Made by a program: the position numbers and the translations under genes. Of a stretch of 64,000 nt of DNA, positions 45,678-61,493 are shown piece by piece. Each line of letters starts with the position of its first letter. The first letter of the stretch is position 1. Below the pieces are notes generated by a model. That model was not told the DNA's origin and did no database searches. It worked only from the letters and a program-made list of their open reading frames with translations. The stretch is from Utricularia gibba (lineage: Eukaryota; Streptophyta; Magnoliopsida; Lamiales; Lentibulariaceae), in contig NEEC01000008.1 of the NCBI GenBank assembly GCA_002189035.1, positions 1,178,001 through 1,242,000 of the forward strand, read 5' to 3'.

Positions 45678-46872
45678 CCCCGCTCTATCTATTTGCCTCT
45701 CCATAGAGTGTAGGGGTTTGGGGGCCATTGATTCCCATTCCCCCAGTTGCACATTCAATGTTCAACTATCATGCCTCAACTATTTTAATCTTTTAGACTT
45801 TAAATCACTTTTTTTTTATAATCTTTTCTTTTCTCTTTGTTGGTTTCTTTGGATGCCCATAAAGTCAACATGTTCTGCCAATAAGAACCTCGACCTATAT
45901 TCCTCATAATGCGTCTAGATGGTATTTTAATTAATGGAAGTACTTGAATTATTTATATCTAGTTACATACATATAATATGAAAAAACAAAAAGAAGTGAA
46001 ACTTGGCTCATTACGAGAACTAACATAAAATAAGAGCTTTTATCAACATTATTCTAGAATTTATTCAACCATTTTACAAATCATACATGTATTGGGAAAC
46101 GTGTATATCAAACACAGATTGTTTTATAATATAGTAAATAAAATTTATACTCATGTTTATATATATAATATTACTTGATTGATTAATATATGTATGTCAA
46201 CCTATTATATTTACATACTATTTTTTGAGTTTGTGGTTGATGTACATAAATAGAGGGAAGTAAGGGGCAAATTATATTTATACTAATATATTCAAATTTT
46301 TATTTTCAAATATAAAGTATTATATATAATTGACTATATATATACTCAATTATATTATACTTAAACATACTAATACTCTTCCATCAAGCTATATCATATA
46401 ATTATCAATATGTGCATGCTAAAAAACATACACTAAATTTTTGTTTTAGAGATTATCTACTTTCAAATAAATAAATGGTTTTATTATCAAATGCTAACAA
46501 ATTATTTTCTAAAAACTTCAAAAGTATAGAAGTATTTATTATTTTTAATAAGATAAAGAATTTCGATTAGATTTAGAGATTCGACATTGTGATGAATACA
46601 TGATAATTCATTGTTTAAATCATATGTATGTAATTTAAATGATAAATTTGGTGCTTCGCATTTGGGAAATTAATAATCTGATCTACTCCATGGCCTAGAG
46701 AAGGGAAGAGAAGAGAAGAGCTGACTTTGAACGGGTGGCCATGGTGCAGCTTTGTTCTCATTGGCCGGCAGCTCCTGACCACATGATCGCTGTTCCAAGG
46801 CTACTAAAAAGCATGGCAATTGGGGATCCAACGACGGGGGGAGGGGCCATCGTTTTGTTTTGTTCCAACACA
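45678..46872. other. AT-rich spacer between the ATL paralogues
   Basis: 3' UTR sequence is followed by very AT-rich DNA (45950-46680). A GC-richer promoter segment lies ahead of the second RING gene. The reading frame of the second gene is open back to 46735, but family similarity supports the ATG at 46873. Confidence 0.45.
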
Positions 46873-47319
46873 ATGAGTGCAGACTACGCCGGCGTCGCCC
46901 CCGGACCTGCTCCCACCGCCGGCCTTCCGGACGGCCTCATACTCTGCGCCGCCGCTTTCCTACTCCTCGGTGTTCTCGCTTACACCTCCCATAGGTGCCG
47001 CCGAGACCCTCCCCCGCGGCCGTCCGCCGGAGAGGGGCCCTCTCCGCAGGAGGGTCTCGCCGCCGAGGCCCTTCAGTCCTACCCCATGAAGAAGTACGAG
47101 GAGTTGAGGAGAGACGGCGGCGCGAAGGGAATGGCGTGCGCCATATGCCTCGCCGACTACAACGACATTGATCCGGTGCGGTTGCTGCCCAACTGCGGGC
47201 ATGTGTTCCATGTCAAGTGCGTGGACTCGTGGCTGGTTCTCCACGCCTCTTGTCCCAACTGTCGGAGCTCGGCGGTGTTTCTGTGTCCGGTGGCGGCTCC
47301 CCCCGTCGGCCCTCGATAG
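46873..47319 (+). CDS. ATL-type RING-H2 E3 ubiquitin ligase (copy 2)
   Basis: This intronless gene of 148 aa is a paralogue of the gene at 45204. The N-terminus is rich in Pro and Ala, with a hydrophobic helix near residues 18-37 (PDGLILCAAAFLLLGVLAY). LQSYPMKKYEEL is followed by a RING-H2 domain: ACAICLADY, NCGHVFHVKCVDSW and SCPNCRS. The ends of the two paralogues also match (APPVGPR), but this copy stops there while copy 1 continues six residues. An upstream in-frame ATG at 46735 would add 46 unrelated residues and is less likely to be used. Confidence 0.9.
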   Translation: MSADYAGVAPGPAPTAGLPDGLILCAAAFLLLGVLAYTSHRCRRDPPPRPSAGEGPSPQEGLAAEALQSYPMKKYEELRRDGGAKGMACAICLADYNDIDPVRLLPNCGHVFHVKCVDSWLVLHASCPNCRSSAVFLCPVAAPPVGPR

Positions 47320-48381
47320 CCGCCGCACCGTCTGTCCTGCATTTCGCTGTGTGTGTGTAAATGAGGAAGATCGCCACACAATAAGCAGCAGGTGTAAAAC
47401 GAGCCCACAGTATGTATCATATATTCCCATCCAATCCATTCAATTAAACCATATTTCAATTAGGTTATTTATTATTTAAATTGAATTTGGATTTGAACCG
47501 TACTATTCAACCGTATTTAAACACATGTTCAATTACTTTACAGAAAGACGAATGACGAGGAAAGGAATGGAGGTGAAATAAAAAAATATATTATTTCCAC
47601 CATTTTCAGATATTTGCCAAATTAAGATGATGTTCTATATATCTTTTTTGAATCACTTCTACTTCTATAACTATAAGAATATAAGGGTTAGATTCAAGAA
47701 AGGATGTAAAGATATTATGCAAATTTTATATTAATTACAAATAAAATTGAAGTACAATTTATATACAAATATATCTTTTATCCGGTATGATGTTTTTTTT
47801 TTTTGAAAAAAAATATAAAATGGTGAGAATTAACTACATTAAACGGAAAATATTATAAGTAATTTATAGATCATTATATTTGGTATCCTAAAAATCCTAT
47901 AATTCAATGTTATAAAATCCAATTCAACCCATTATTTTAAAATATTATTGTTTTAAGTTGAATTTATAAATATTTTAAAAGTAAATATAATTATTAAAAA
48001 AAATTCTAATTTTTTATAAACATCATTAATTCTAAAAATCATGAATTCGAATTGATTCTTCAATCTCCAATTTCAAAACAATGCCTTATTTCATTTTTAT
48101 TAAATGTCAATTATTAATTACTTAATTAAGCCGGCTCCGTTGTCTTTTCTTTAATTACTAATAATTATTCAATACCATAATTAATTCAAATGAAAGGAAC
48201 AGCTCAGCTCAGAGGACTTCCCGACACCAGATGGTTCATGTAATCTTTGCTAAAAATTTGTGATTCCACTAAAACAAGAAGACATTGCGGCATTTTCTTT
48301 TTCTGGGTCTTGCGTTCTTCAACAAGATCACAACATGATGATTCACTACAAGGCGTACGGAACCCTCCCCTCCCATCCAGT
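47320..48381. other. AT-rich intergenic region
   Basis: A short 3' UTR is followed by strongly AT-rich DNA to about 48190, then the 3' UTR side of the minus-strand DUF1997-type gene. Nothing else is supported. Confidence 0.45.
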
Positions 48382-49881
48382 TCAGAGCTTACCTGTCCCA
48401 AGAGGCTGCCTTGATGCATCTCCTGACGCCCAAGCTTGGTAATCCTTCACCAACTACAACATGAAGCAGAGTAAGTGAAGCATGGAGATGACTGATTCAT
48501 GCTGATTTACGGGAATTGTGCAAGAATGTCTCGTTCCCAAACCTCTGCCATGAATCGTGGAAGCATGGCCCTGAGTATTCCCTCTAGCACTTGGGAGCCA
48601 GTTGATTGGATTAGCTTCGCAGGAATGACGCGGAAAGCGAAGGGAACCTCAATGCTGACCTGCTCATGAGGTAAGGGGTCTTATGCAGAAGTTATTCCAC
48701 ATACCCAAATTGGATTCTACCTCAATGGTTGCGTCTGAGGTCAAGGTCTGAAGTGGAGAATCAACTCTTGTTGTATCGAATGATATCCTGTTCTCCATCG
48801 AAGCTGCATTCCCATACCAAATCAGTGTCAAAGGAATCCTGAAAAGTTTATGCAGTACTGTTCAGAATCTGAAATCTAGAGCGGCAGAGGTGTGTGAATG
48901 GATTCAAGGTGATCCTCCTCAAGATTTAAGGAAATGTCTCCAGGAGATCAGAGAACAAAGGCTCCACTCCACAATCATGATATGAAAAGATGGAGTTTGC
49001 CCGTAAGAAAAGATGGACACGAGAGGAAAGGAAAGCTTAACTACCCATGAACTACGTCTGATCCCCTTTCGAGATAAACAGCTAGTTGTTACACAAAAGA
49101 GTACACAACGAGGTATGAAGTTGGAATTTGAGAAAACGAAATTAGGGGAGGATGCTGACCATCAAATTTGTCATTTTGGGCGACCACAATCGGTGAGCCT
49201 TCGAGCTGCAGTTAGCAAAGGAAAACATCCATTCCATTTAGTAATGCTCAGGCAATATAGTGTGCTGTGTGGTCCTGCTGTTGCTACATTTTCTCACACT
49301 ATTCCAAAACAGGAATCCACACATGAAACGAAGAAAACGTACACAACTTCTAGAAGAAAAAGGGAACGAAAAAATGAACAATGTAGAATTGTACCTTACA
49401 GGACAAGAGCTTAATGCAACAGCCATTGGGCTGCTCCTCCACTCTCACCATCAAAACAGGGCAAACTTCAAAAGCAAAGAACTTGAACCTATGTACGAAA
49501 CACCTGAATGTACACTCATCTACTCGCTCAATTCTCTCCGCATCCAACACCGAATACTGACTCGCGGGCAAGCTCATATACTCAGCTGAACAAGAATAAA
49601 CATATCAAGATGCGCCGACATTTCAAAAAAAATTAGATAAAAAAATTAGGGTAAAAATTGTAACCGAGCGGGCGCTGGAGCTGACGGACGGATATTGATT
49701 CAGTTCGGCGGGCAACAAATCGAGCTTTTGGGGAGGAATCAGCAGAGACGGCGGATGACGCGGATATCAACTTGGAGAAGACTAGGCGCCGTTGAGGGAC
49801 CGAAGCGGGGAACGGCGCAAGAGGATCCCTAGTCCTTGCCCTGGGCCTCGACAAACAAGAGGAGCTCAGGGAGGAAGCCAT
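48382..49881 (-). CDS. Plastid-targeted DUF1997-type protein of unknown function
   Basis: Six minus-strand exons, 49881-49665, 49585-49395, 49205-49160, 48803-48721, 48659-48543 and 48453-48382, sum to 726 nt (241 aa). The first about 65 residues look like a chloroplast transit peptide: MASSLSSSCLSRPRARTRD, rich in Ser/Arg/Ala and poor in acids. The mature part has the plant/cyanobacterial pattern YMSLPASQYSVLDAERIER, FKFFAFEVCPVLMVRV, LEGSPIVVAQNDKFDA, VSIEVPFAFRVIPAKLIQST and GILRAMLPRFMAELVKDYQA. I assign it to the DUF1997 type from memory of such plastid proteins. The molecular function is unknown. All junctions keep frame. Confidence 0.85.
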
Positions 49882-51974
49882 GGATTGCAGATGGATCCGA
49901 ACCAGTCACTGCCGGTTGCCGGGACCCCTTTAGCAGAAAAGCTCTGTTAAATTTTAAAAAGTATTCTAAAAATACAAAATTAAATAAATTACCTTAACAT
50001 CCACCATTATTTTTTTTAAAAAAAAAAACAACGAAAAGATTCGAAATTTAGTCCCGCGCAAGGTATCCTTCAATGTCCAATACTCAAGATCCTTAAAATC
50101 ATCGAATCAAAAGCGCTCATAATTACGTTTTTTTTGGTAATATACACGTAATTTGTAAAACATTTGCATAATTATCATGATTTGAAATATATAGTATAAT
50201 TAGTTTTAATGATTAATCATGGCCCAATCCAGAATTAGAATATGACCCAGCTCAGACGTTTATTGTGGTCCATCCAAGACAGTCAAGATGGCCCAGCATA
50301 GTAGCCTTAGCCCAAACCAGAAACACAAGATGGCCCACTGGGTAATCATGACCGTGCCCAAAAATTCAGGTGGCCCAACCCACACATTTGATATGGACCA
50401 GCCCATAAAGTCAATAACGGCCCAGAAACTATTTGTGGCCCAGCTCAGACATTCATTCTAGGTTGCACCAAAATATTTTGCTGCGAGATTCGGAGTGCAT
50501 GTATGCAGCAACATTCGTTGATTTCAGGAATCTGACTTTTAGGGTTCAGTGTCTAATCTTAAAAATATATATATATTATATAAATTAATATGGTCATAAA
50601 TAAAATAAAAGTAATTTATCAAATGCAAAAACTAACATATATTATTACGCATCCCGCGAATCGCGCACGCCAGCAACTTAGCATTTATTACGGCACATGG
50701 AAAATGGAACCCGGATCCTCGGCCCATTTCGTTATTTGGGCCTTCTCGTTGATAAGATCGGGATGACCTGGAATACAGTCCCTTGGGCCCCATCTTCCTG
50801 GACAAGATTGTAATGAAAATGACATCACATCCATCCCTCAATTTAGAAATAAAATAAAATAAAAAACAGATGCAATTCTTTTGCATTCCCTTCTACAACT
50901 CATACCCACAAAACCCTGAGATCCCTGCAAAACAATTCATCCAAAAGCATTGCTATTTTACTATTTATAACCAAATTTTCCTTTTTTTTTGTACTTTTAA
51001 AAGGAGACATGCTGAAGTGGCAATTCCCATAAATACACTTAAAAACAAGATAAGGATGGCTTGCTGACTAGATTCTAGAGTCGTTGATTCCGACAACCCA
51101 TTCTAAAAAAACCTCGCCGCTTGTCAGCATATAATTATTATACACATTATTAAAATTATAATTTTAGATTATTATTAGTCTATATTAATAAAAAATGAAA
51201 TTTTTGAATTAACAATATGGGTGTAATACTTTTTTTGATTCGGTGCGATAGAGTTCACTCCATGTGTTGGTGAGGATGATAATTTAACCGATATATTGGA
51301 AAATTGGTATCCTTATTTAGTGTATGATAAAATTAATCATCGTAAATACAAAAAAAAATTGATTTTAGTGTGAGATATAAAATTACAATTTTAATTTTAT
51401 AAATGTGCGTAATTTAATGGGGTAATTAGATTTACTCGGCGGACATAAGTTGCCACGTGGCTATTTGTGGAAGGATAATAGAGGATTCATCGGCAATTAC
51501 TAACGGATATATGGCAGCAACCCACATATTTTATGTCCATCTTCATCTTGAATCTTCGGCAGTTTGTGTTGCAACTCGAGATTCTGGATCTGGGGAGGGC
51601 TTCCTACTCGGGAAGTCGTGTTTGTTTTGCTTTTTGAAGCTTGATTATTCAGAAGGAAGAATCTTTAGAAAAAGGGGGAGGATCCTGTGGGAGAACCTGC
51701 CATTGTCCCCCGCTTCATCACATCTGCGTAAAGGTAGAAACTGTCTCTCACTTTTCCCGAGAGTTAAAGTGAGATACTGATACCCTATTCGGCTGACGGC
51801 TTTTGTAATTCTGGTTACTCGAGTTAATGGGCCATCTTTGTTCTTATTCTCTAGTGGTTATTCAGTCCTGATTTTTCATGTATAGCAGAGTTTGCAGGCA
51901 TTGTATTAAATATAATCTGTGTTTTGACTGAAGCTGGAACTTGGTGGAACAGAGAGGTCAAGAGTGCCGAGGAA
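49882..51974. other. Divergent intergenic interval between DUF1997-type and AVT1-type genes
   Basis: The left part is the promoter of the minus-strand plastid protein gene and includes a GGCCCA-rich degenerate repeat (50221-50442). 50560-51440 is AT-rich. 51440-51974 is probably the promoter and 5' leader of the transporter gene; the frame is open upstream of 51975 but has no ATG there. Confidence 0.45.
50221..50442. repeat. Degenerate GGCCCA minisatellite
   Basis: Exact GGCCCA cores lie at 50221, 50290, 50332, 50372, 50419 and 50437. Decayed versions (GACCCA, GGTCCA, AGCCCA, GTGCCCA, GGACCA) fill the gaps at 50244, 50267, 50310, 50355 and 50395. The period is about 18-25 bp over 11 units, and a longer shared phrase CCCAGCTCAGAC occurs near both ends. 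On the other strand each core reads TGGGCC, the site II element bound by TCP factors. Confidence 0.7.
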
Positions 51975-54546
51975 ATGAAGAACTCTATACCTGAACACCA
52001 ACTGTACATAGAGAGTGAGGAGGAGGAAGAGGAATATGGGAATGCTCATGAGAAAGATGGGGATATGGATGCCGGGAATGACTCCGATTCGTCTCATTCC
52101 TCACGCGAAGATCGCCCACGAAGCAAGCCCAATTCTTACAATCCATCTTGGCCTCTGAGTTACAGGTGTGCTCTCCATTTTGTGCAAGTGTAATATTTCA
52201 TTCTGCAACTTGTTAGCATCACGCTGATTCCCAATACATTTCGTTGCAGGCAGTCCATCGATTTGTACGGCAGCATTCAGTCTCCAACTCTGGACTTTCT
52301 GGGAACACCAACTTTGTCAAGAATTAGTGGGTCGTTCCTTTCGACATCGCTTGTCCGAAGGCATACACCTGAGATTCTGCCAGATCTCAACAAGCCCCTA
52401 CTTGATGGTAAGGAGGAGGACGCGAAACCGAAAGAACGGCGAAGCTCGCATTCCCTTCTGCCGCGTCTTCACTCGAGGAGATCCAGTTCAACGTATGTCT
52501 TACCTGATGGCAAAGTTCTTGACTCCCATGGACTTCCGGCCATGCGCAACTGTTCATACGGCCAGTCGGTATTAAACGGTAATAGAAACCTACTGCTTCT
52601 TACCTTACCAAAGCTTCATTCCTTTAATACACTGGCGTTGTTTCTGTATATTTCGTAGGCATAAATGTCCTCTGCGGAGTCGGAATCCTTTCTACGCCTT
52701 ATGCTGTGAGAGAGGGAGGCTGGTTTGGATTACCCATTTTGTTCATATTTGCCATACTTTCATATTACACGGGAATCCTTTTAAGGGCTTGTATAGATAG
52801 CCGGCCCGGGATCGAAACGTATCCCGATATCGGTCAGGCTGCCTTTGGAACAACAGGGAGAATTGCAATATCTGTAAGTTCAGTTATTTCCGTCATGGAA
52901 TCAGTTCTATTCTGTTCTGTTGCTCTTCATTGCTAACTCTTCACATCCTTTCTGAAGGTAATTCTGTACGTGGAACTATATGTAAGTAAATCCAATCCAA
53001 GCACCTGTGAGAAGAAAACTCATCAACTAAATTGAAGTTAGCTTGAGAATGTGGTTTTTTATTATTTTCAGGCTTGTTGCATCGAGTACATAATCTTGGA
53101 AAGTGACAACTTGTCGTCATTGTTTCCCAATGCACATCTGAACTTTGGAGCTCTGGATTTGAAGTCAGAGCAGCTTTTTGCTGTTTTGGCTGCTCTAATT
53201 GTTCTTCCAACTCTATGGCTGAAAGACCTGAGGATTCTGAGCTACATCTCCGGTGAGGTTCCTTTCAAAAGCAAGATACTTGTGAAGCCACCGGCTGTTT
53301 CATTAATCATAGTTCCTTTTTGTCTGTGAACCTTTAGCTCTTGGAGTCGTTGCTTCATTCTTAGTGGCTGCTTGTCTCTTCTGGGTCGGCATAGTGGATG
53401 GTGTCGGGTTCGAAGCTTCAGGGACGACACTGAATTTATCAACTCTCCCGGTTGCTATCGGTCTATATGGCTACTGCTACTCGGGCCATGCTGTTTTTCC
53501 CAACATCTATTCATCAATGAAGAACCCTAACCAGTACCCTGCTGTCCTTCTGGGCAGGTAACTTGAACTTTTCATCCTTTCACCTCCAGAAAGCGCATTC
53601 ATATTCACTCATCAGAGATTCAAGTTCAGTTTTTAACTGCAGCTTTGGATTCTGCACTCTGGTGTATGCTGCTGTTGCTGTTTGTGGATACCTGATGTAC
53701 GGGGAGTCAACTCAATCTCAGTTCACTCTCAACTTGCCTAAAAACTTGGTTGCTTCAAAAATTGCTGTCTGGACCACGGTAAGCCAAGTCAACAGCTACC
53801 CAGAGTTCAGTTTCGCTTTCAGCATCATTTAAGTTGTTGGTGCAAGAGTTCTCCTCTGAAAAAACATCCTTTTGACGCAGGTGGTGAATCCTCTAACAAA
53901 ATATCCTTTTTCTGTGATCCGTTCCTTTGTTGTTGATCCCTAACAAGACTTTGATTGTATGATCCTTGACACTAGCTACATATGCCTTGACCATGTCCCC
54001 TGTTGCTCTGTGCCTTGAAGAACTGATCCCCTCAACCCAAAATAAATCCTACATGTACTCAATTCTCATAAGAACAGCCCTTGTCATATCAACTCTGATC
54101 TTGGGACTCACCATCCCCTTCTTCGGTAAGCTCAGAACCAGGTAAATGTAACACAAAGGTCATTTCCCAGCATATCTCATCTGGTTTCCTTCTTGCTTTC
54201 CTTTCAGGTCTGGTTATGGCCTTGATTGGCTCTTTCTTCACAATGCTTGTGGTATGGCTGTCTCCTAACTCTTTCGAATCCATACATATGGCTCAATATA
54301 CATTGTGATGTGCAGACACTCATCCTTCCTTGCGTCTGCTACCTGATCATCTTGAGGGGTAAAACAAACATGTACCAGGTACAGAACACAAGAACATAAC
54401 CCTCAATGCATCAAATGTGTGTTGTGATTTGTTGGTTTTGTGCGACACAGCGCACAACGTGCACGATGGTGATCATCGTCGGCGTGGTATCGTCGGCGAT
54501 CGGAACCTACATTGCCCTCGCTAGGATCATCTCCAACTTGGTCTGA
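51975..54546 (+). CDS. AVT1-type vacuolar amino-acid transporter
   Basis: This is an amino acid/auxin permease (AAAP) family transporter of the AVT1 type, expected in the tonoplast. Twelve exons sum to 1665 nt (554 aa): 51975-52165, 52250-52578, 52659-52873, 52958-52981, 53072-53252, 53338-53557, 53643-53778, 53881-53900, 53980-54125, 54208-54251, 54316-54378 and 54451-54546. The acidic cytosolic N-terminus (ESEEEEEEYG) is long, as in AVT1. The first membrane block has NVLCGVGILSTPYAVREGGW. Later blocks include ACCIEYIILESDNL, GLYGYCYSGHAVFPNIYSSM and GYLMYGE. The C-terminus ends IALARIISNLV. Exons of 24 and 20 nt are unusually small. The intron 53901-53979 is U12-type AT-AC. The start at 51975 is the first ATG in the open frame. 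Confidence 0.94.
53901..53979 (+). other. U12-type AT-AC intron
   Basis: The donor begins ATATCCTTTT, the canonical minor-spliceosome AT-AC 5' splice site. A near-consensus branch site TCCTTGAC lies at 53963-53970, about 10 nt before the terminal AC. Splicing after CTAACAAA joins ACA AA to A TAT GCC, restoring TKYALTMSPVAL. No GT-AG choice nearby keeps the frame. Confidence 0.9.
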
Positions 54547-54810
54547 TTTGGTCTCCAAACTTCTGCACAGGGATGGAGTGAGGGTGAAAGAACATTATTT
54601 GCTTATTTGCTGTTACATAGATGCATCTTGATGACTGGCCCAGAGCCTTAATTCAAACTTCTCATTTGGCATAATGCATACAAGCATCGTTGCAACTCAG
54701 GCAAGCTTCCTGACAAGACAATGCCAGTACAGGTCAAGGGCTAAGCAAAACAGCCCTACATTGTGCCTACAACTTATTGAATGGCTGAAGGAAAGCTTCC
54801 GTTTTCTGAA

Positions 54811-58406
<3,596 letters not shown>

Positions 58407-59396
58407 ATGGTCCCCAGTCTCGCAGATGAGATTGACTCTGCATCAAACTTCTTTGATCAAATCGACGACTTGATCAAATTTCCTCCTGATATCGAATACT
58501 TGGTTGGCGCCGGTGACTCCAATGATATTCTTCCGACCATGTGGAATGTCTCATTGCCTGATGCCGACGATGCGTTCTCCTGCACCCATGCCGATAAACT
58601 CTTAGCCGAGCTTTCAGTTCCGGTGAATACCTCCGTCTTACGATTATGCTCGTCTTTCAGTGTATCCAATTTTGAGTGACGTTTTCCTGGTGCAGCATGA
58701 GGATGTCGTGCAGCTCGAATGGCTTTCGGCCTTCGTGGAGGATTCGTTTTCTAGTGGAGGAATGACAATTGGAATGGAGGATAACTTGTGCAGCAAAAAG
58801 GATCTCTCAGTGCAGCAGTTTCAAACTTCAAGTCCTGTGTCTGTGTTAGGAAGCACGACCAGCAGCTCTTCCAAGTGCGTTGGTGTCATCACCCTGAGTC
58901 CACCTCAGAGCCCGAGCCGCCAACGTGCAAGAAGCAAGCGCCCTCGCCCAGCAACATTCACTCCCAGAGCAGGGATTCACCTCATTCCCCTTCTTCACCC
59001 CCCCGGCCGTTCACTGAGAATTTCAATGCCGCCCCTGTGAAGAGCAACATCATTGAACCAACTGCAGTGGAACCTCATAGCAAGAAGGTAAAGATCACAA
59101 CTCCAAAAGTCACCGTTGACGCGGCATCACCACCACCGCAGATGATCAGGAAATGCATGCACTGCGAGATCACCAAGACTCCTCAATGGCGTGCCGGTCC
59201 GATGGGGCCGAAAACGCTGTGCAATGCCTGCGGCGTTCGTTATAAATCCGGGCGACTCTTCCCTGAATATCGCCCTGCTGCAAGCCCAACCTTCATCCCA
59301 TCTCTGCACTCCAACTCCCACAAGAAGGTCATTGAAATGAGAACAAAGGGCGTGGAAGCAACATCAACTACTACAGCTTCAGCTAAGCCAATCTAA
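58407..59396 (+). CDS. GATA transcription factor, with one apparent frameshift
   Basis: This is a type IV zinc-finger GATA factor of plant subfamily I. Two exons, 58407-58622 and 58696-59396, give about 305 aa once one missing base is allowed. The N-terminal exon is acidic and ends LLAELSVP, joined to [18 protein letters not shown], a standard subfamily block. [15 protein letters not shown] precedes the break. The zinc finger is [20 protein letters not shown] followed by [15 protein letters not shown], and [11 protein letters not shown] and the [12 protein letters not shown] tail follow. The frame changes inside the run of seven C at 58998-59004. One more C would join LIPLLHPP to [11 protein letters not shown] and continue through the finger. 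Confidence 0.92.
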
Positions 59397-61493
59397 AGGG
59401 CACACTTCAAAGCTCCATATCTCAATCCCGGTTCAACTTTCAAGTAGTTTCCTGCAAGTTATTCGATTTCTTGGTTCGTTGGTTCTTTCTAGGGAGGATG
59501 ATGATAAGCTAGTTGGAGGGCAACATATTATAGGGAAGGAATGAGTTGTTGCTGAGTTCATATATCCTTTGTATGTTCCAGTTATGTGAGTTGTATGATT
59601 CTTCTCTGTTTCGGCTCCATCTGGTAACCGGGATGCCATGCGGGTCATTTTCAAACACAGGCCCGTGAAAGATATCAGGCTCGGATCCGAATCCAGGCCC
59701 ATTTATGCATAACACCGCAAATAAAATTATTAAACAAATACCCATTTATGCTTCGATTGGGAGCCATCAGGAGGAGGAACGTGGGACCCATGCATTGACT
59801 ATATTCCAGATGGCGGCTGCTTATAGGAGCACTCAAAAAATGCAAGCGGGCCCACATTCCAAGTGGTGGTGCGTGTTGTCTAAAAGCGTCCACCATGATT
59901 TGGGATCGATCCCTCCCGTGTCCGATCCGGACCCCACCGTGTCCTACGGAAATCAAAGCGGAGGAATATTTTTGTTAATTTTTTAATTAATTTTCAATTT
60001 CTATAAATAACCATAAATACAGTTTGGAAGATCAGGCAGCCGCAAGCAATGCTTTGTGATCGATATAGAAATTGCTTGATATAGATTTTTTGAGACGCCC
60101 CTAAAATGGCGGAGATTTTCTAATCCATTACTATTCACGGAAAGCGCGATTGGACGGTTGGCTGGCTGCTGTCCTCCTCCTCCATGATCAAAAAGCAGGC
60201 ACGATATAAAGATGCCAAGCACCAGACTGACTGTACGGCCCATTTATGCCATGTCAGCAAAAGCCCAGTTTTTAAAATATTATTATTTAACTAAGAATAT
60301 GTTTTTATTGCAAATTTAAATTATATAACACATTAAAAATTCGAGTTGAACCAATTTCAATTCAATCCAAAAGCATAATTAAAAAATTAAATAATTATTT
60401 TTTTATTTTTTTGTAATATTTCTGATTCATTAATTGTCAAAAAGTACGATAACACATTGGCATAAAACATTGTTTTTATTCCCCTAAAAATTTAAATAAA
60501 ATATTGTATGTATTTTTTTATTTATAATTTTATTTTAATTCTTCATCCTACGTTTTCTGAACTTTTATTGAGATAGCTTGTTAAATGAAATTAAAATTTA
60601 GTATTAATGAAATGAATTATATACTAAATTATATTTTAATTTGATTAGATTATATAATATTACAATAAAATCTATGTATCACCGTTTATAAATTTCCAAT
60701 TACCTTTTCTTGAGTTTTTTTAATGTAAAGTATGTGGAAAATAACGGTTAAAAATGGTGTATAAAGAAGGAAGAATAAATTAAAAAGCAAAGGTCTTTAG
60801 CAATATTTTTTTAAAAAAATTGAATGAATTATATGATTTAATGATGTATTTAAGTTCACTATTTTATAATGATTTTAAATGAGTTTTAATAATATTTATT
60901 ATATTTTAAATTCGAAAATTAATAATTATTAATTAAATAGATGAAATATATTTTTAAATTTATTATAACAGTTGAGGGAGGAGTTTTTGGGAGAGAGAGA
61001 TGCTGTCGTCCGTTCTTTTTAAGAGGAGTGTAACAGTGACAGACAGAGGCCAGAGGATGATTGCTTTGTGGGACTGCGATGGAGGGGAAGGCCGGCGACA
61101 GCAAAAGTGGGATACGGAGCTTGATCCCCCATGCGAATATGCCCACTTGGCTGTGGACTCCAATTTACGCCCACCACTTGTTTGTTTGTAAGCCTCCAAA
61201 AAGTTCGAATGCCCCCACGCATGGGCACCTTTCTTTTGCTTTGCATTTCCGGGTTTTGATGTTTCGCCCTGTTAGAAGCAAAGCAAAGCATTATTGGCGA
61301 TTTGGGTTTTCTGGTACACCTTCTCTGGCCTTCTCCAGCTACAAGGGGCAAAATCTCTTTCACCAAAAAGGTCCCAAAAGATTGAGAGAGGGAGAGCAGA
61401 GCAGACCGGTTCTTGGAATTCGTTATTGCTGCTTCGGCTCTGTTTTTGTTAGATCTTTAGTGAGAGGAGACTCTGGGTCTGGGTGAGTATGCT
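59397..61493. other. Intergenic region upstream of the SMXL gene
   Basis: 59397-60250 is the GATA 3' UTR plus a moderately GC-rich stretch with short open frames that match nothing I know. 60260-60970 is very AT-rich. 60980-61493 is the promoter and 5' leader of the SMXL gene. Confidence 0.45.

Noticed and set aside
46735-46872. N-terminal extension of the second RING-H2 gene
   Set aside because: In-frame and open, but the paralogue and family begin just before the transmembrane helix, which fits the ATG at 46873.
59675-60243. Overlapping open frames on both strands
   Set aside because: Moderate GC content lowers stop frequency here; neither strand shows a known motif or plausible exon structure.
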